From Rhodospirillales bacterium (lineage in GTDB: Bacteria > Pseudomonadota > Alphaproteobacteria > Reyranellales > Reyranellaceae), in assembly GCA_013205335.1 (NCBI GenBank), contig JABMNB010000803.1, positions 1 through 6,308 of the forward strand: a DNA stretch of 6,308 bases, given 5' to 3'. The notes under the pieces are model-generated. The model did not search any database. It was not told where the DNA came from and saw only the letters and a list, made by a program, of their open reading frames with translations. The position numbers and the translations under genes are program-made. Below, one piece after another: positions 1 to 5,411 of this stretch (position 1 is its first letter; every line of letters begins with the position of its first letter).

Positions 1-178
1 CTACAAGGGCAACGTCATCATCACCGGGCGGCAGTCGCCGGTCAGCCTCTACGATCTCGACATGGTGACGTTCGAGGAGGATTCGGTCTACGACATGCGC
101 GACGCGGAAGGCTTCATCAAGCTGAACGCGCTCAGGCTGCGGCTGCGCGCCCTGGGCCAGGGCGGACCGAAGACCTGA
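1..178 (+). CDS. argG: Argininosuccinate synthase, C-terminal end (partial)
   Basis: The reading frame is open from the left edge (first full codon at base 2) to a TGA at 176-178 and gives the last 58 residues of a protein whose start lies outside the window. The piece begins YKGNVIITGRQSP and contains VTFEEDSVYDMRDAEGFIKL followed by NALRLRLRAL. This matches the conserved C-terminal segment of argininosuccinate synthase, where YKGN, GR.SP.SLY and DAEGFIKL are family hallmarks. From family knowledge, the enzyme is cytoplasmic and joins citrulline and aspartate in an ATP-dependent step of arginine synthesis. The ATP-binding and most substrate-binding residues are in the missing part, so activity cannot be judged. 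No functional link to the phosphorus genes downstream is apparent. The identification rests on recalled family motifs, but the match is long and specific. Confidence 0.92.
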   Translation, partial: YKGNVIITGRQSPVSLYDLDMVTFEEDSVYDMRDAEGFIKLNALRLRLRALGQGGPKT

Positions 179-180
179 GC

Positions 181-195
181 GGCCCTGAAAGGGCC
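181..195 (+). terminator. Short perfect hairpin after argG, possible weak terminator
   Basis: Two bases after the argG stop, GGCCCT (181-186) pairs perfectly with AGGGCC (190-195) across a GAA loop, giving a six-pair GC-rich stem. No T-run follows (the next bases are TGACCTGAG), so it does not fit a classical Rho-independent terminator. It could be a weak or Rho-assisted terminator, or a stabilising 3' end for the argG mRNA. It lies about 12 bases upstream of the rhomboid ribosome-binding site, so it could also affect coupling between the two genes. Confidence 0.3.
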
Positions 196-217
196 TGACC
201 TGAGACCGGAGCGGCGC

Positions 218-880
218 ATGCCTTTTGACGACGACGAGCAGCGCCGCCTTCCCGGCGGTCGCGGAACCGGCGAGCGGGCCATCAACCTGCCGCCGGCCGT
301 GCTGTGGCTGATCGGCATCAACGTCGCCGTCCACCTCCTGCGCCAGCTTCTCGGCGAGCAGGCCGACGAGAAGATCATCCTGCAGTTCGGCCTGGTGCCC
401 GCCGCCTACACCACCGACAGCGGGCAGGATCTCTTCTCGTTGATCGTCGCGCCGATCACCTACCAGTTCCTGCATGGCGGCTGGATGCATCTCGGCATCA
501 ACATGCTGACGCTCGCGGCCTTCGGCGCGCCGGTCGAGCGGCTGCTGGGCGTGCGCCGCTTCGTGCTCTTCTATCTTGTCTGCGGCGTCGTCGCCGGCCT
601 CGTGCATATCCTCGTCTATCCCGACTCGCCCGATCCGGTGGTCGGAGCGTCGGGCGCCGTCAGCGGCGTCTTCGGCGCCGTGCTGATGTTGATGCGTTAC
701 GTTGGCAGCCTGACATCGCTGCTGCCGGTCGCCGGTATCTGGATCGCCCTCAACGTCTTCTTCGGCATCTTCGGCGGCACGCCGGGCGCGGGCGGCGAGT
801 CGGTCGCCTGGGTGGCGCACATCGCGGGCTTCCTGTTCGGCCTCGCGGCCATACGCTTCTTCGCACCACGGATGAGTTAA
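218..880 (+). CDS. Rhomboid family intramembrane serine protease
   Basis: This 220-residue membrane protein carries the rhomboid signatures. HGGWMHLGIN (residues 86-95) matches the HxxxxHxxxN motif of the second membrane segment. GASG (143-146) carries the catalytic Ser145. AHIAGFLFG (200-208) carries the catalytic His201. About six hydrophobic segments are visible (roughly 24-45, 72-84, 92-108, 114-134, 145-182 with a break, 196-215), consistent with a minimal six-helix bacterial rhomboid without an extra C-terminal domain. The family cleaves transmembrane substrates within the inner membrane; the substrate here cannot be inferred. The ATG at 218 has GGAG at 208-211 with a six-base spacer, and the first 20 residues are polar and presumably cytoplasmic. 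The gene follows argG by 39 bases and precedes the kinase gene by 17, so it could be cotranscribed with either. Nothing in the sequence links the protease to phosphorus metabolism. Confidence 0.93.
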   Translation: MPFDDDEQRRLPGGRGTGERAINLPPAVLWLIGINVAVHLLRQLLGEQADEKIILQFGLVPAAYTTDSGQDLFSLIVAPITYQFLHGGWMHLGINMLTLAAFGAPVERLLGVRRFVLFYLVCGVVAGLVHILVYPDSPDPVVGASGAVSGVFGAVLMLMRYVGSLTSLLPVAGIWIALNVFFGIFGGTPGAGGESVAWVAHIAGFLFGLAAIRFFAPRMS

Positions 881-885
881 GTCGC

Positions 886-891
886 TATAGT
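886..891 (+). promoter_or_regulatory. TATAGT -10-like box abutting the kinase start (possible leaderless promoter)
   Basis: TATAGT sits in the 17-base gap between the rhomboid stop and the kinase ATG and ends six bases before the ATG at 898. If used as a -10 element, transcription would begin at or next to the ATG and the mRNA would be leaderless. This fits the absence of any convincing Shine-Dalgarno sequence before that ATG. Leaderless starts with this geometry are known in alphaproteobacteria such as Caulobacter. No good -35 hexamer is visible about 17 bases upstream (around 863-868), which weakens the call. Confidence 0.35.
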
Positions 892-897
892 CGGCGC

Positions 898-2292
898 ATG
901 GCCGACAATGCGATCCCCCTCCGTCGCACGCTCGTCGCCAACGCCGTGGCGTTGGCGCCGTCCTGGGGCGCGCTCGCCATCCTCTTCGGCCTCGGCGAAC
1001 TTTCGGGCCGGACCACGCTGATCGCGATGGCCGGCATCGCCGCGGTCACGACATTTCTCGTTCAGCGCTATCTCAGCTCGCTGGCGAGCTTCGCCCGATT
1101 CGTCGGCGAACTGTCCGACGAGCGCGAGCCGGTGATGCCGCGGCTCTCCTTCGCGCCCGCCACCGAGGAACTCGCGACCGCGGCCGCGACGCTCTCGACC
1201 GGCTGGCGCCGCCAGCGGGCGTCGATCGATGATCTGGCGGCCTCGGCGCAGGCCATCGTCGACGGATTGCCCGACGCGCTGGTCTCGGTCGACCGCCACC
1301 GCCGTATCGTGCGCACCAACCTCGCCGCCGCGCTCCTGCTCGGCAGTTCCAGCGGCCCCGAGCGCGATGTCTCGACGGTGCTGCGCCAGCCGCAGCTCCT
1401 CGCCGCCATCGACGCGCTGCTCGAGACCGGCCCGGACGGCAACTTCGCACGGCCCGACCAGAGCGTCGTCGAGCTGGTGCTGGCGGGGCCGCCCGAACTC
1501 GACGTCGTGGCCCATCTGCGCCGCCTGCCGCGTGCGGCGGCCGATGGCTCGCTGGCTCTGATCGTGCTGCACGACACGACGGCGCTGCGCCGTGCCGAGC
1601 GCATGCGGGCCGATTTCGTGGCCAACGCCAGCCACGAACTCAAGACGCCAATTGCGGGCCTGGCGGGCTTCATCGAGACCCTGCGCGGCCCGGCGCGCGA
1701 GGACACGGCGGCGCGCGAGCGCTTCCTCGGCATCATGGCCGAACAGGCCGACCGCATGCGTCGCCTGGTCGACGACCTCCTGATGCTGTCGCGTATCGAG
1801 CAGCACGAGCATGCAAGGCCCGCTGCCGCCATCGATCTCAGCAGCGTGCTGCGTTCGGTGCTCGACCTGCTGCAGCTCAAGGCGTCCTCGCGCAAGGTCC
1901 GGATCGAGCTCGACCTGCCAGCCGATCTGCCGCGCGCGATCGGCGATCACGACGAACTCATCATCGTGTTCCAGAACCTGATCGACAACGCGGTGAAGTA
2001 TGCGCGCCCCGCCACTTCCGTGCGGGTCGAGGCGCGGCTGGCGGGCAAGGACCGCGTGGCGGTTGCGGTCAAGGACGAGGGTGACGGCATACCGGCCGCG
2101 CACCTGCCGCGGCTCACCGAGCGGTTCTACCGGGTCGACACCGCCCGTTCGCGCCAGCTCGGCGGCACCGGGCTCGGCCTCGCCATCGTGAAGCATGTGG
2201 TCAATCGCCACCGTGGCCGGCTCGACATCCAGAGCGTGCCGGGCAAGGGCTCGACCTTTACCGTCACCCTGCCGGCCTCGGACGGCGCCTGA
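898..2292 (+). CDS. phoR: PhoR-type sensor histidine kinase
   Basis: A 464-residue two-component sensor kinase. Two hydrophobic segments (about 11-32 and 39-58) are joined by only about six residues, so there is almost no periplasmic sensing domain, as in PhoR proteins. A PAS-like region follows (about 113-230, with IVDGLPDALVSVD at its start). The dimerisation/phosphoacceptor box is FVANASHELKTPIAGL (240-255) with phospho-His246. The ATPase domain has the N box NLIDNAVKYA (360-369), G1 box DEGDGIP (393-399), F box RFYRVD (409-414) and G2 box GGTGLGLAI (422-430). All catalytic motifs are intact. The layout and wording match PhoR, which in known systems phosphorylates PhoB when phosphate is scarce. 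The ATG at 898 was chosen because the frame upstream runs antisensically through the rhomboid gene and has no membrane-protein character. No Shine-Dalgarno is evident. Unusually, neither pst genes nor phoU/phoB follow; phosphonate uptake genes do. A different kinase of the same class is possible. Confidence 0.88.
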   Translation: MADNAIPLRRTLVANAVALAPSWGALAILFGLGELSGRTTLIAMAGIAAVTTFLVQRYLSSLASFARFVGELSDEREPVMPRLSFAPATEELATAAATLSTGWRRQRASIDDLAASAQAIVDGLPDALVSVDRHRRIVRTNLAAALLLGSSSGPERDVSTVLRQPQLLAAIDALLETGPDGNFARPDQSVVELVLAGPPELDVVAHLRRLPRAAADGSLALIVLHDTTALRRAERMRADFVANASHELKTPIAGLAGFIETLRGPAREDTAARERFLGIMAEQADRMRRLVDDLLMLSRIEQHEHARPAAAIDLSSVLRSVLDLLQLKASSRKVRIELDLPADLPRAIGDHDELIIVFQNLIDNAVKYARPATSVRVEARLAGKDRVAVAVKDEGDGIPAAHLPRLTERFYRVDTARSRQLGGTGLGLAIVKHVVNRHRGRLDIQSVPGKGSTFTVTLPASDGA

Positions 2293-2371
2293 ACAGGGCT
2301 TAAGTCGTGGCGAAAGCGCATTGTAAGGATTCTGCCGCATAGTCCCGGGCACCGAGTGCGAGTGCAGGCCC

Positions 2372-2590
2372 ATGACGTCCAAAGCCAGCGAACCGAGCGA
2401 AATCGTGGTGACGGCGCAGATGATCCGGGCGGGTCTCGCGGTCGTGAAATCGTGGCCATCTCTCTCCGACGGCGAGGCGCTGGCCATGGCCTATCGGGCC
2501 ATGGCGGCGGCGGCGCCCCCCGAAAGCCTCGCCCTCGGCATGCCGACGCCGACGATGCTGCAGGCCCTTCGGATGCTCGGCCACAAGTAG
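2372..2590 (+). CDS. Hypothetical 72-residue protein
   Basis: I do not recognise this protein. It is small, Ala- and Met-rich and probably soluble. A polar start (MTSKASEPSE) leads into a hydrophobic/amphipathic stretch (about 11-28), an Ala-rich helix-like part (LSDGEALAMAYRAMAAAAPP, about 31-50) and a C-terminal TPTMLQALRMLGHK (59-72). There is no signal peptide, cysteine or clear metal-binding motif. Its codons are strongly G/C-ending, like those of the neighbouring real genes, which supports genuine coding. The overlapping frame starting at GTG 2356 reads as an Arg/His-rich shadow and was discarded. The ATG at 2372 has only a weak purine stretch upstream (GCAGG, about 2365-2369). It lies 79 bases after the kinase gene and 125 bases before phnC, between the sensor and the Pho-box-like repeats, so it is more likely to be transcribed with the kinase than with the transporter. 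Confidence 0.6.
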   Translation: MTSKASEPSEIVVTAQMIRAGLAVVKSWPSLSDGEALAMAYRAMAAAAPPESLALGMPTPTMLQALRMLGHK

Positions 2591-2606
2591 ACGACGACCG
2601 GCAGAC

Positions 2607-2619
2607 TCACAGGGTGTGA
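2607..2619. promoter_or_regulatory. TCACA-GGG-TGTGA inverted repeat, possible operator
   Basis: Five-base perfect arms TCACA (2607-2611) and TGTGA (2615-2619) flank GGG, 16 bases after the stop of the 72-aa gene and 15 bases before the first Pho-box-like repeat. The arms are those of a CRP/FNR-type site but in inverted order with a three-base centre, so it is not a standard CRP site. It may be an operator for another regulator or a weak hairpin at the end of the upstream transcript (a pyrimidine-rich stretch follows but no T-run). A match of this size can arise by chance. Confidence 0.25.
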
Positions 2620-2634
2620 CGTTCTTCTCCACCA

Positions 2635-2663
2635 CTGTCTTCAGTCTGTAACTCAAATGTCGC
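2635..2663 (+). promoter_or_regulatory. Candidate Pho box: three 7-bp direct repeats at 11-bp spacing upstream of phnC
   Basis: CTGTCTT (2635-2641), CTGTAAC (2646-2652) and ATGTCGC (2657-2663) are separated by four-base spacers CAGT and TCAA, so the repeats start exactly 11 bp apart. The enterobacterial PhoB site is CTGTCA(T/C) repeated every 11 bp with an AT-rich four-base spacer. The first two units match that half-site at 6 of 7 positions each and the third at 5 of 7. The array ends 52 bases before the phnC ATG, a fitting distance for an activator that replaces -35 recognition. No confident -10 hexamer is seen; TACCGA at 2685-2690 is a weak possibility. PhoB control of phn operons is established in other bacteria, and its role here is inferred from sequence and position. 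Confidence 0.65.
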
Positions 2664-2715
2664 ACGGAAGAAGCCTGCGGCCGGTACCGAGCCTCCAGTG
2701 GGGACCGGAGGCCGG

Positions 2716-3534
2716 ATGCTGCGACTGGAAGGCGTTACCAAGAGCTTCGGCGGCAAGAAGGCCGTCGACAGCGTCTCGCTCGTCGTACCGGCGGGCCAGA
2801 TGGTCGGCGTGATCGGCCGGTCCGGCGCCGGCAAGTCGACTCTCCTGCGCATGATCAACCGCCTGGGCGACCCGACCTCGGGCCGCATCCTGTTCGGCGA
2901 TACCGACGTGACGGCTCTGCGCGGCCGGCCGCTGCGCGCCTGGCGCGCCCGCTGTGCCATGATCTTCCAGCAGTTCAACCTCGCTGGCCGCCTCGACGTG
3001 CTGACCAACGTCATGATGGGCCGCGCCTTTCACATGCCGCCCGCGCGCGCTCTCCTGAAGCTGTGGAACGACGAGGAGAAGGCGCAGGCCCTGTCCGCGC
3101 TCGAAAGCCTCGACATGGCGCGGATGGCCGGCCAGCGCGCCGAGACCCTTTCCGGTGGCCAGCAGCAGCGGGTCGCCATTGCCCGCGCGCTCGTCCAGGA
3201 GCCCGACATCGTTCTGGCCGATGAGCCCATCGCCTCGCTCGACCCGCGCAATACCAAGGTGGTGATGGACGCGCTGCAGCACATCAACCGCCATCTCGGC
3301 ATCACCGTGGTCTGCAATCTCCACAGTCTCGACCTCGCCCGCTCCTACTGCGACCGGCTGGTCGGCATGGCCGCCGGTCGGGTCGTGTTCGACGACGTGC
3401 CGGCCGCGCTCACCGAAGCGACCTCGCGCGAGCTCTACGGGCTCGAGGCCGGTGACGTGATGGGCCATGGGCTGCCGTCGCCCGCGACACTGCCGGTCGG
3501 CGCCCAGCCGGGACTCGCCCTCGCAGGCTCCTGA
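2716..3534 (+). CDS. phnC: Phosphonate ABC transporter, ATP-binding protein PhnC
   Basis: A 272-residue ABC ATPase with all nucleotide-binding motifs intact: Walker A GRSGAGKST (34-42), Q-loop FQQFNL (84-89), signature LSGGQQQR (145-152), Walker B IVLADE (165-170) with catalytic Glu170, D-loop SLDP (174-177) and switch His203 in CNLHSLDLA. The wording FQQFNL and DEPIASLDP is characteristic of PhnC rather than other importer ATPases. It would power uptake at the cytoplasmic face of the two PhnE permeases. The ATG at 2716 has GGAGG at 2707-2711, though with a short four-base spacer. An in-frame GTG at 2698 would add six residues with little support, and family members begin close to MLRLEGVTKSFGG. 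After the conserved core ends near residue 250 there is a Pro/Ala/Gly-rich tail of about 22 residues of no known role. It is the first gene of phnCDEE and lies 52 bases behind the Pho-box-like array. Confidence 0.95.
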   Translation: MLRLEGVTKSFGGKKAVDSVSLVVPAGQMVGVIGRSGAGKSTLLRMINRLGDPTSGRILFGDTDVTALRGRPLRAWRARCAMIFQQFNLAGRLDVLTNVMMGRAFHMPPARALLKLWNDEEKAQALSALESLDMARMAGQRAETLSGGQQQRVAIARALVQEPDIVLADEPIASLDPRNTKVVMDALQHINRHLGITVVCNLHSLDLARSYCDRLVGMAAGRVVFDDVPAALTEATSRELYGLEAGDVMGHGLPSPATLPVGAQPGLALAGS

Positions 3535-3560
3535 ACTCGTTCCCGACGTTTCGCTTCATC

Positions 3561-3566
3561 AAGGAG
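3561..3566 (+). promoter_or_regulatory. Strong ribosome-binding site fixing the phnD start
   Basis: AAGGAG lies eight bases before the ATG at 3575. It decides between that start and an in-frame ATG at 3467 inside phnC, which would place 36 non-signal-like residues in front of a clear export signal. This is the best Shine-Dalgarno sequence in the window, consistent with high expression of the binding protein relative to its transporter partners. Confidence 0.85.
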
Positions 3567-3574
3567 AACCAGCC

Positions 3575-4489
3575 ATGCTTACCCGTCGTCACGCGCTCGG
3601 CGCCACCCTTGCTGCCTCGTCCCTCGCCCTGGCCGGCACCGCCCATGCCCAGTCGTGGAAGAGCGCCTATCCCGAGCTCGTCCTCGCCGTCGTCCCGGCC
3701 GAGAATGCCTCGGGCGTGACCGAGCGCTACGGCCCCTTCGTCGAGTATCTGTCGCAGACCCTGGGCACCAAGGTGACGCTGCGGGTCGCCAACGACTACG
3801 CCGCCGTCATCGAGGGCCAGCGCAACGGCAGCATCCATCTCGCGGGCTACGGTCCGGCGTCCTATGCGCGGGCGATCGTGACCGGGGTCAAGGTCGAGCC
3901 CTTCGTCACCACCGTGAACAGCGACGGGACCGTCGGCTACTACTCGGTCTTCTATGTGCGCGCCGACAGCCCGTACAAGACGATCGACGACCTGAAGGGC
4001 AAGAACCTGGGTCTCGTCGATCCCAACTCGACCTCGGGCAACAATGTCCCGCGCTTTGCGCTGAACAAGCTCAAGCTCAATCCCGAGACCTTCTTCGGGC
4101 GCGTCACCTACACCGGCAGCCACGAGAATGCCGTGATCGCGCTGCAGCAGAAGACGGTCGATGTTGCCGCCAACTGGTGGAACGCCGAAAACGACTCGAA
4201 CCTCTCGCGCATGGCCAAGAAGGGTCTGGCCAAGCAGGAGGACTTCAGGATCATCTACAAGTCCGACCTGATCCCCAACTCGCCGTTCGCCTATCTCGCC
4301 AGCCTGCCGCCTGACCTGAAGGCCGCCATCACCAAGGCCTTCATGGAATCGCCGACCAAGGCCAAGGCGGCGTTCGACAAGCTGTCCGACGGCAAGGATC
4401 GCGGGTTCCAAGCGGTCGACGCGAAGTACTATGAGCCCGTGGTCGAGCTCATCAAGTTCATCGACGCGCTGCGCAAGCAGAAGAGCTGA
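3575..4489 (+). CDS. phnD: Phosphonate ABC transporter, periplasmic substrate-binding protein PhnD
   Basis: A 304-residue binding protein with an N-terminal export signal: positively charged start MLTRRHALG, hydrophobic core, and AHA/Q after residue 25 as the probable cleavage site. The TRRHAL start resembles a twin-arginine (Tat) signal, so export in folded form is possible. The mature part carries PhnD-type features: VVPAENASGVTERYGPFVEY (39-58), a YGPASYARA stretch (92-100), the loop DPNSTSGNNVP (149-159) whose Ser152-Thr153-Ser154 correspond in type to the oxyanion-binding Ser-Thr-Ser of E. coli PhnD, and TGSHENAVIAL (180-190) with His183-Glu184. It would capture phosphonates, or possibly phosphate or phosphite, in the periplasm and deliver them to PhnE. 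Specificity cannot be read from the sequence. The ATG is chosen on the AAGGAG site and signal peptide. The gene follows phnC by 40 bases with no terminator between. Confidence 0.95.
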   Translation: MLTRRHALGATLAASSLALAGTAHAQSWKSAYPELVLAVVPAENASGVTERYGPFVEYLSQTLGTKVTLRVANDYAAVIEGQRNGSIHLAGYGPASYARAIVTGVKVEPFVTTVNSDGTVGYYSVFYVRADSPYKTIDDLKGKNLGLVDPNSTSGNNVPRFALNKLKLNPETFFGRVTYTGSHENAVIALQQKTVDVAANWWNAENDSNLSRMAKKGLAKQEDFRIIYKSDLIPNSPFAYLASLPPDLKAAITKAFMESPTKAKAAFDKLSDGKDRGFQAVDAKYYEPVVELIKFIDALRKQKS

Positions 4490-4526
4490 TCGGGGTCCAG
4501 GCTTCCTTCCGGGCGTCCGCATTGTC

Positions 4527-5411
4527 TTGAGTACCCACGTCACACGCCTGCCCGAGGCGCAGTTGAGGCCGCTGATGGCGGCCTACGACGCCTCGGTGCG
4601 GTCGCGTCGCTGGCATACGCTGCTGATGGTGGCGTGTGTCGCGGCGGCGATGCTTCTCGCGTCGATCTCGGCCGAGGTGTCGCCGGTCAGGTTCCTCGAG
4701 AACATCCATCGCTTCCCCAGCTACATCATCCGCCTGTTCCATCTCGAGAATGGCCAGCCCGTCTGGACGGACTTCGGGGAGTGGTTCTGGGGTCTGGGCC
4801 GCTGGCTTCGGCAGCTTTGGGAGACCCTGCTGATGGCCTATGTCGGCACGCTGCTGGGAGCGGCGGCGGCGGCGTGCCTTGCCTTCCTCGGGGCGGCCAA
4901 TGTCGCACCGTCGCGCTGGGTGCGCGTCACCGTTCGCCGCTTCTGCGAACTCTGCCGCACCGTCCCGGAGCTGGTCTTCGCCCTGCTGTTCGTCATCGCC
5001 TTCGGCCTCGGTCCGATGGCGGGCGTGCTGGCGGTCGTGATCCATACGTTGGGTGCGCTCGGGAAGCTGTTCGCCGAGGTCGTCGAGAACATCGACATGA
5101 AGCCGGTCGAGGGTGTGTCTTCGACGGGCGCGGCCTGGCACGTCGCGATGCGCTTCGGCGCGCTGCCGCAGGTCATGTCGAATTTCGTCAGCTACGCGCT
5201 GCTGCGCTTCGAGATCAACGTGCGTGGCGCCGCCGTCATGGGCTTCGTCGGCGCGGGCGGCATCGGTCAGGACCTGATCGAGGCGATCCGCAAGTTCTAC
5301 TATTCCGACGTCTCCGCCATTCTGGTGATGATCCTGCTCACCGTGGCAGTCATCGACAGCCTGACCTCCCTGCTGCGTCATCGCCTGATCGGTCTCGAAG
5401 GAAAGAACTGA
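4527..5411 (+). CDS. phnE: Phosphonate ABC transporter, permease PhnE (first copy)
   Basis: From a TTG start this is a 294-residue inner-membrane permease. It has one N-terminal membrane segment (about 29-48), a periplasmic stretch (49-95), and the permease core with segments near 97-122, 146-172, 212-242 and 262-283. The cytoplasmic coupling loop of ABC importers (EAA loop) spans about 183-215 and reads EVVENIDMKPVEG then STGA and GALPQV, followed by MGFVGAGGIG (238-247), a PhnE hallmark. It should pair with the second PhnE to form the channel driven by PhnC. The start is uncertain: TTG 4527 lacks a Shine-Dalgarno but gives LPEAQLRPLMAAYDASV, an N-terminus I recall as typical of alphaproteobacterial PhnE. 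ATG 4575 has GAGG at 4565-4568 six bases away and would shorten the protein by 16 residues. The extended frame back to 4431 overlaps phnD and reads as low-complexity noise. The stop overlaps the next start by one base. Confidence 0.92.
   Translation: MSTHVTRLPEAQLRPLMAAYDASVRSRRWHTLLMVACVAAAMLLASISAEVSPVRFLENIHRFPSYIIRLFHLENGQPVWTDFGEWFWGLGRWLRQLWETLLMAYVGTLLGAAAAACLAFLGAANVAPSRWVRVTVRRFCELCRTVPELVFALLFVIAFGLGPMAGVLAVVIHTLGALGKLFAEVVENIDMKPVEGVSSTGAAWHVAMRFGALPQVMSNFVSYALLRFEINVRGAAVMGFVGAGGIGQDLIEAIRKFYYSDVSAILVMILLTVAVIDSLTSLLRHRLIGLEGKN

Noticed and set aside
304..897. Kinase frame extended upstream to 304
   Set aside because: The added 198 residues are an Arg-rich frame-shifted reading of the rhomboid gene. 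Recognisable kinase sequence with membrane segments begins at ATG 898.
2321..2338. Second Pho-box-like pair TTGTAAG and CTGCCGC at 11-bp spacing before the 72-aa gene
   Set aside because: Only about 9 of 14 half-site positions fit, too weak to call beside the much better array at 2635-2663.
2338..2343. CATAGT as a -10 for the 72-aa gene
   Set aside because: The only TTG-type -35 candidate (TTGTAA at 2321-2326) is 11 bases away, far too close, so a sigma-70 promoter is not supported.
877..2487. Long minus-strand open frame (536 codons) opposite the kinase gene
   Set aside because: Translation is Arg/His/Gly-rich without domains, and it mirrors a well-supported kinase gene. Such antisense frames are expected in GC-rich DNA with strong third-position bias.
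3410..4543. Minus-strand open frame opposite phnD
   Set aside because: Low-complexity antisense of phnD, with no signal, motif or ribosome site; phnD is firmly identified on the + strand.
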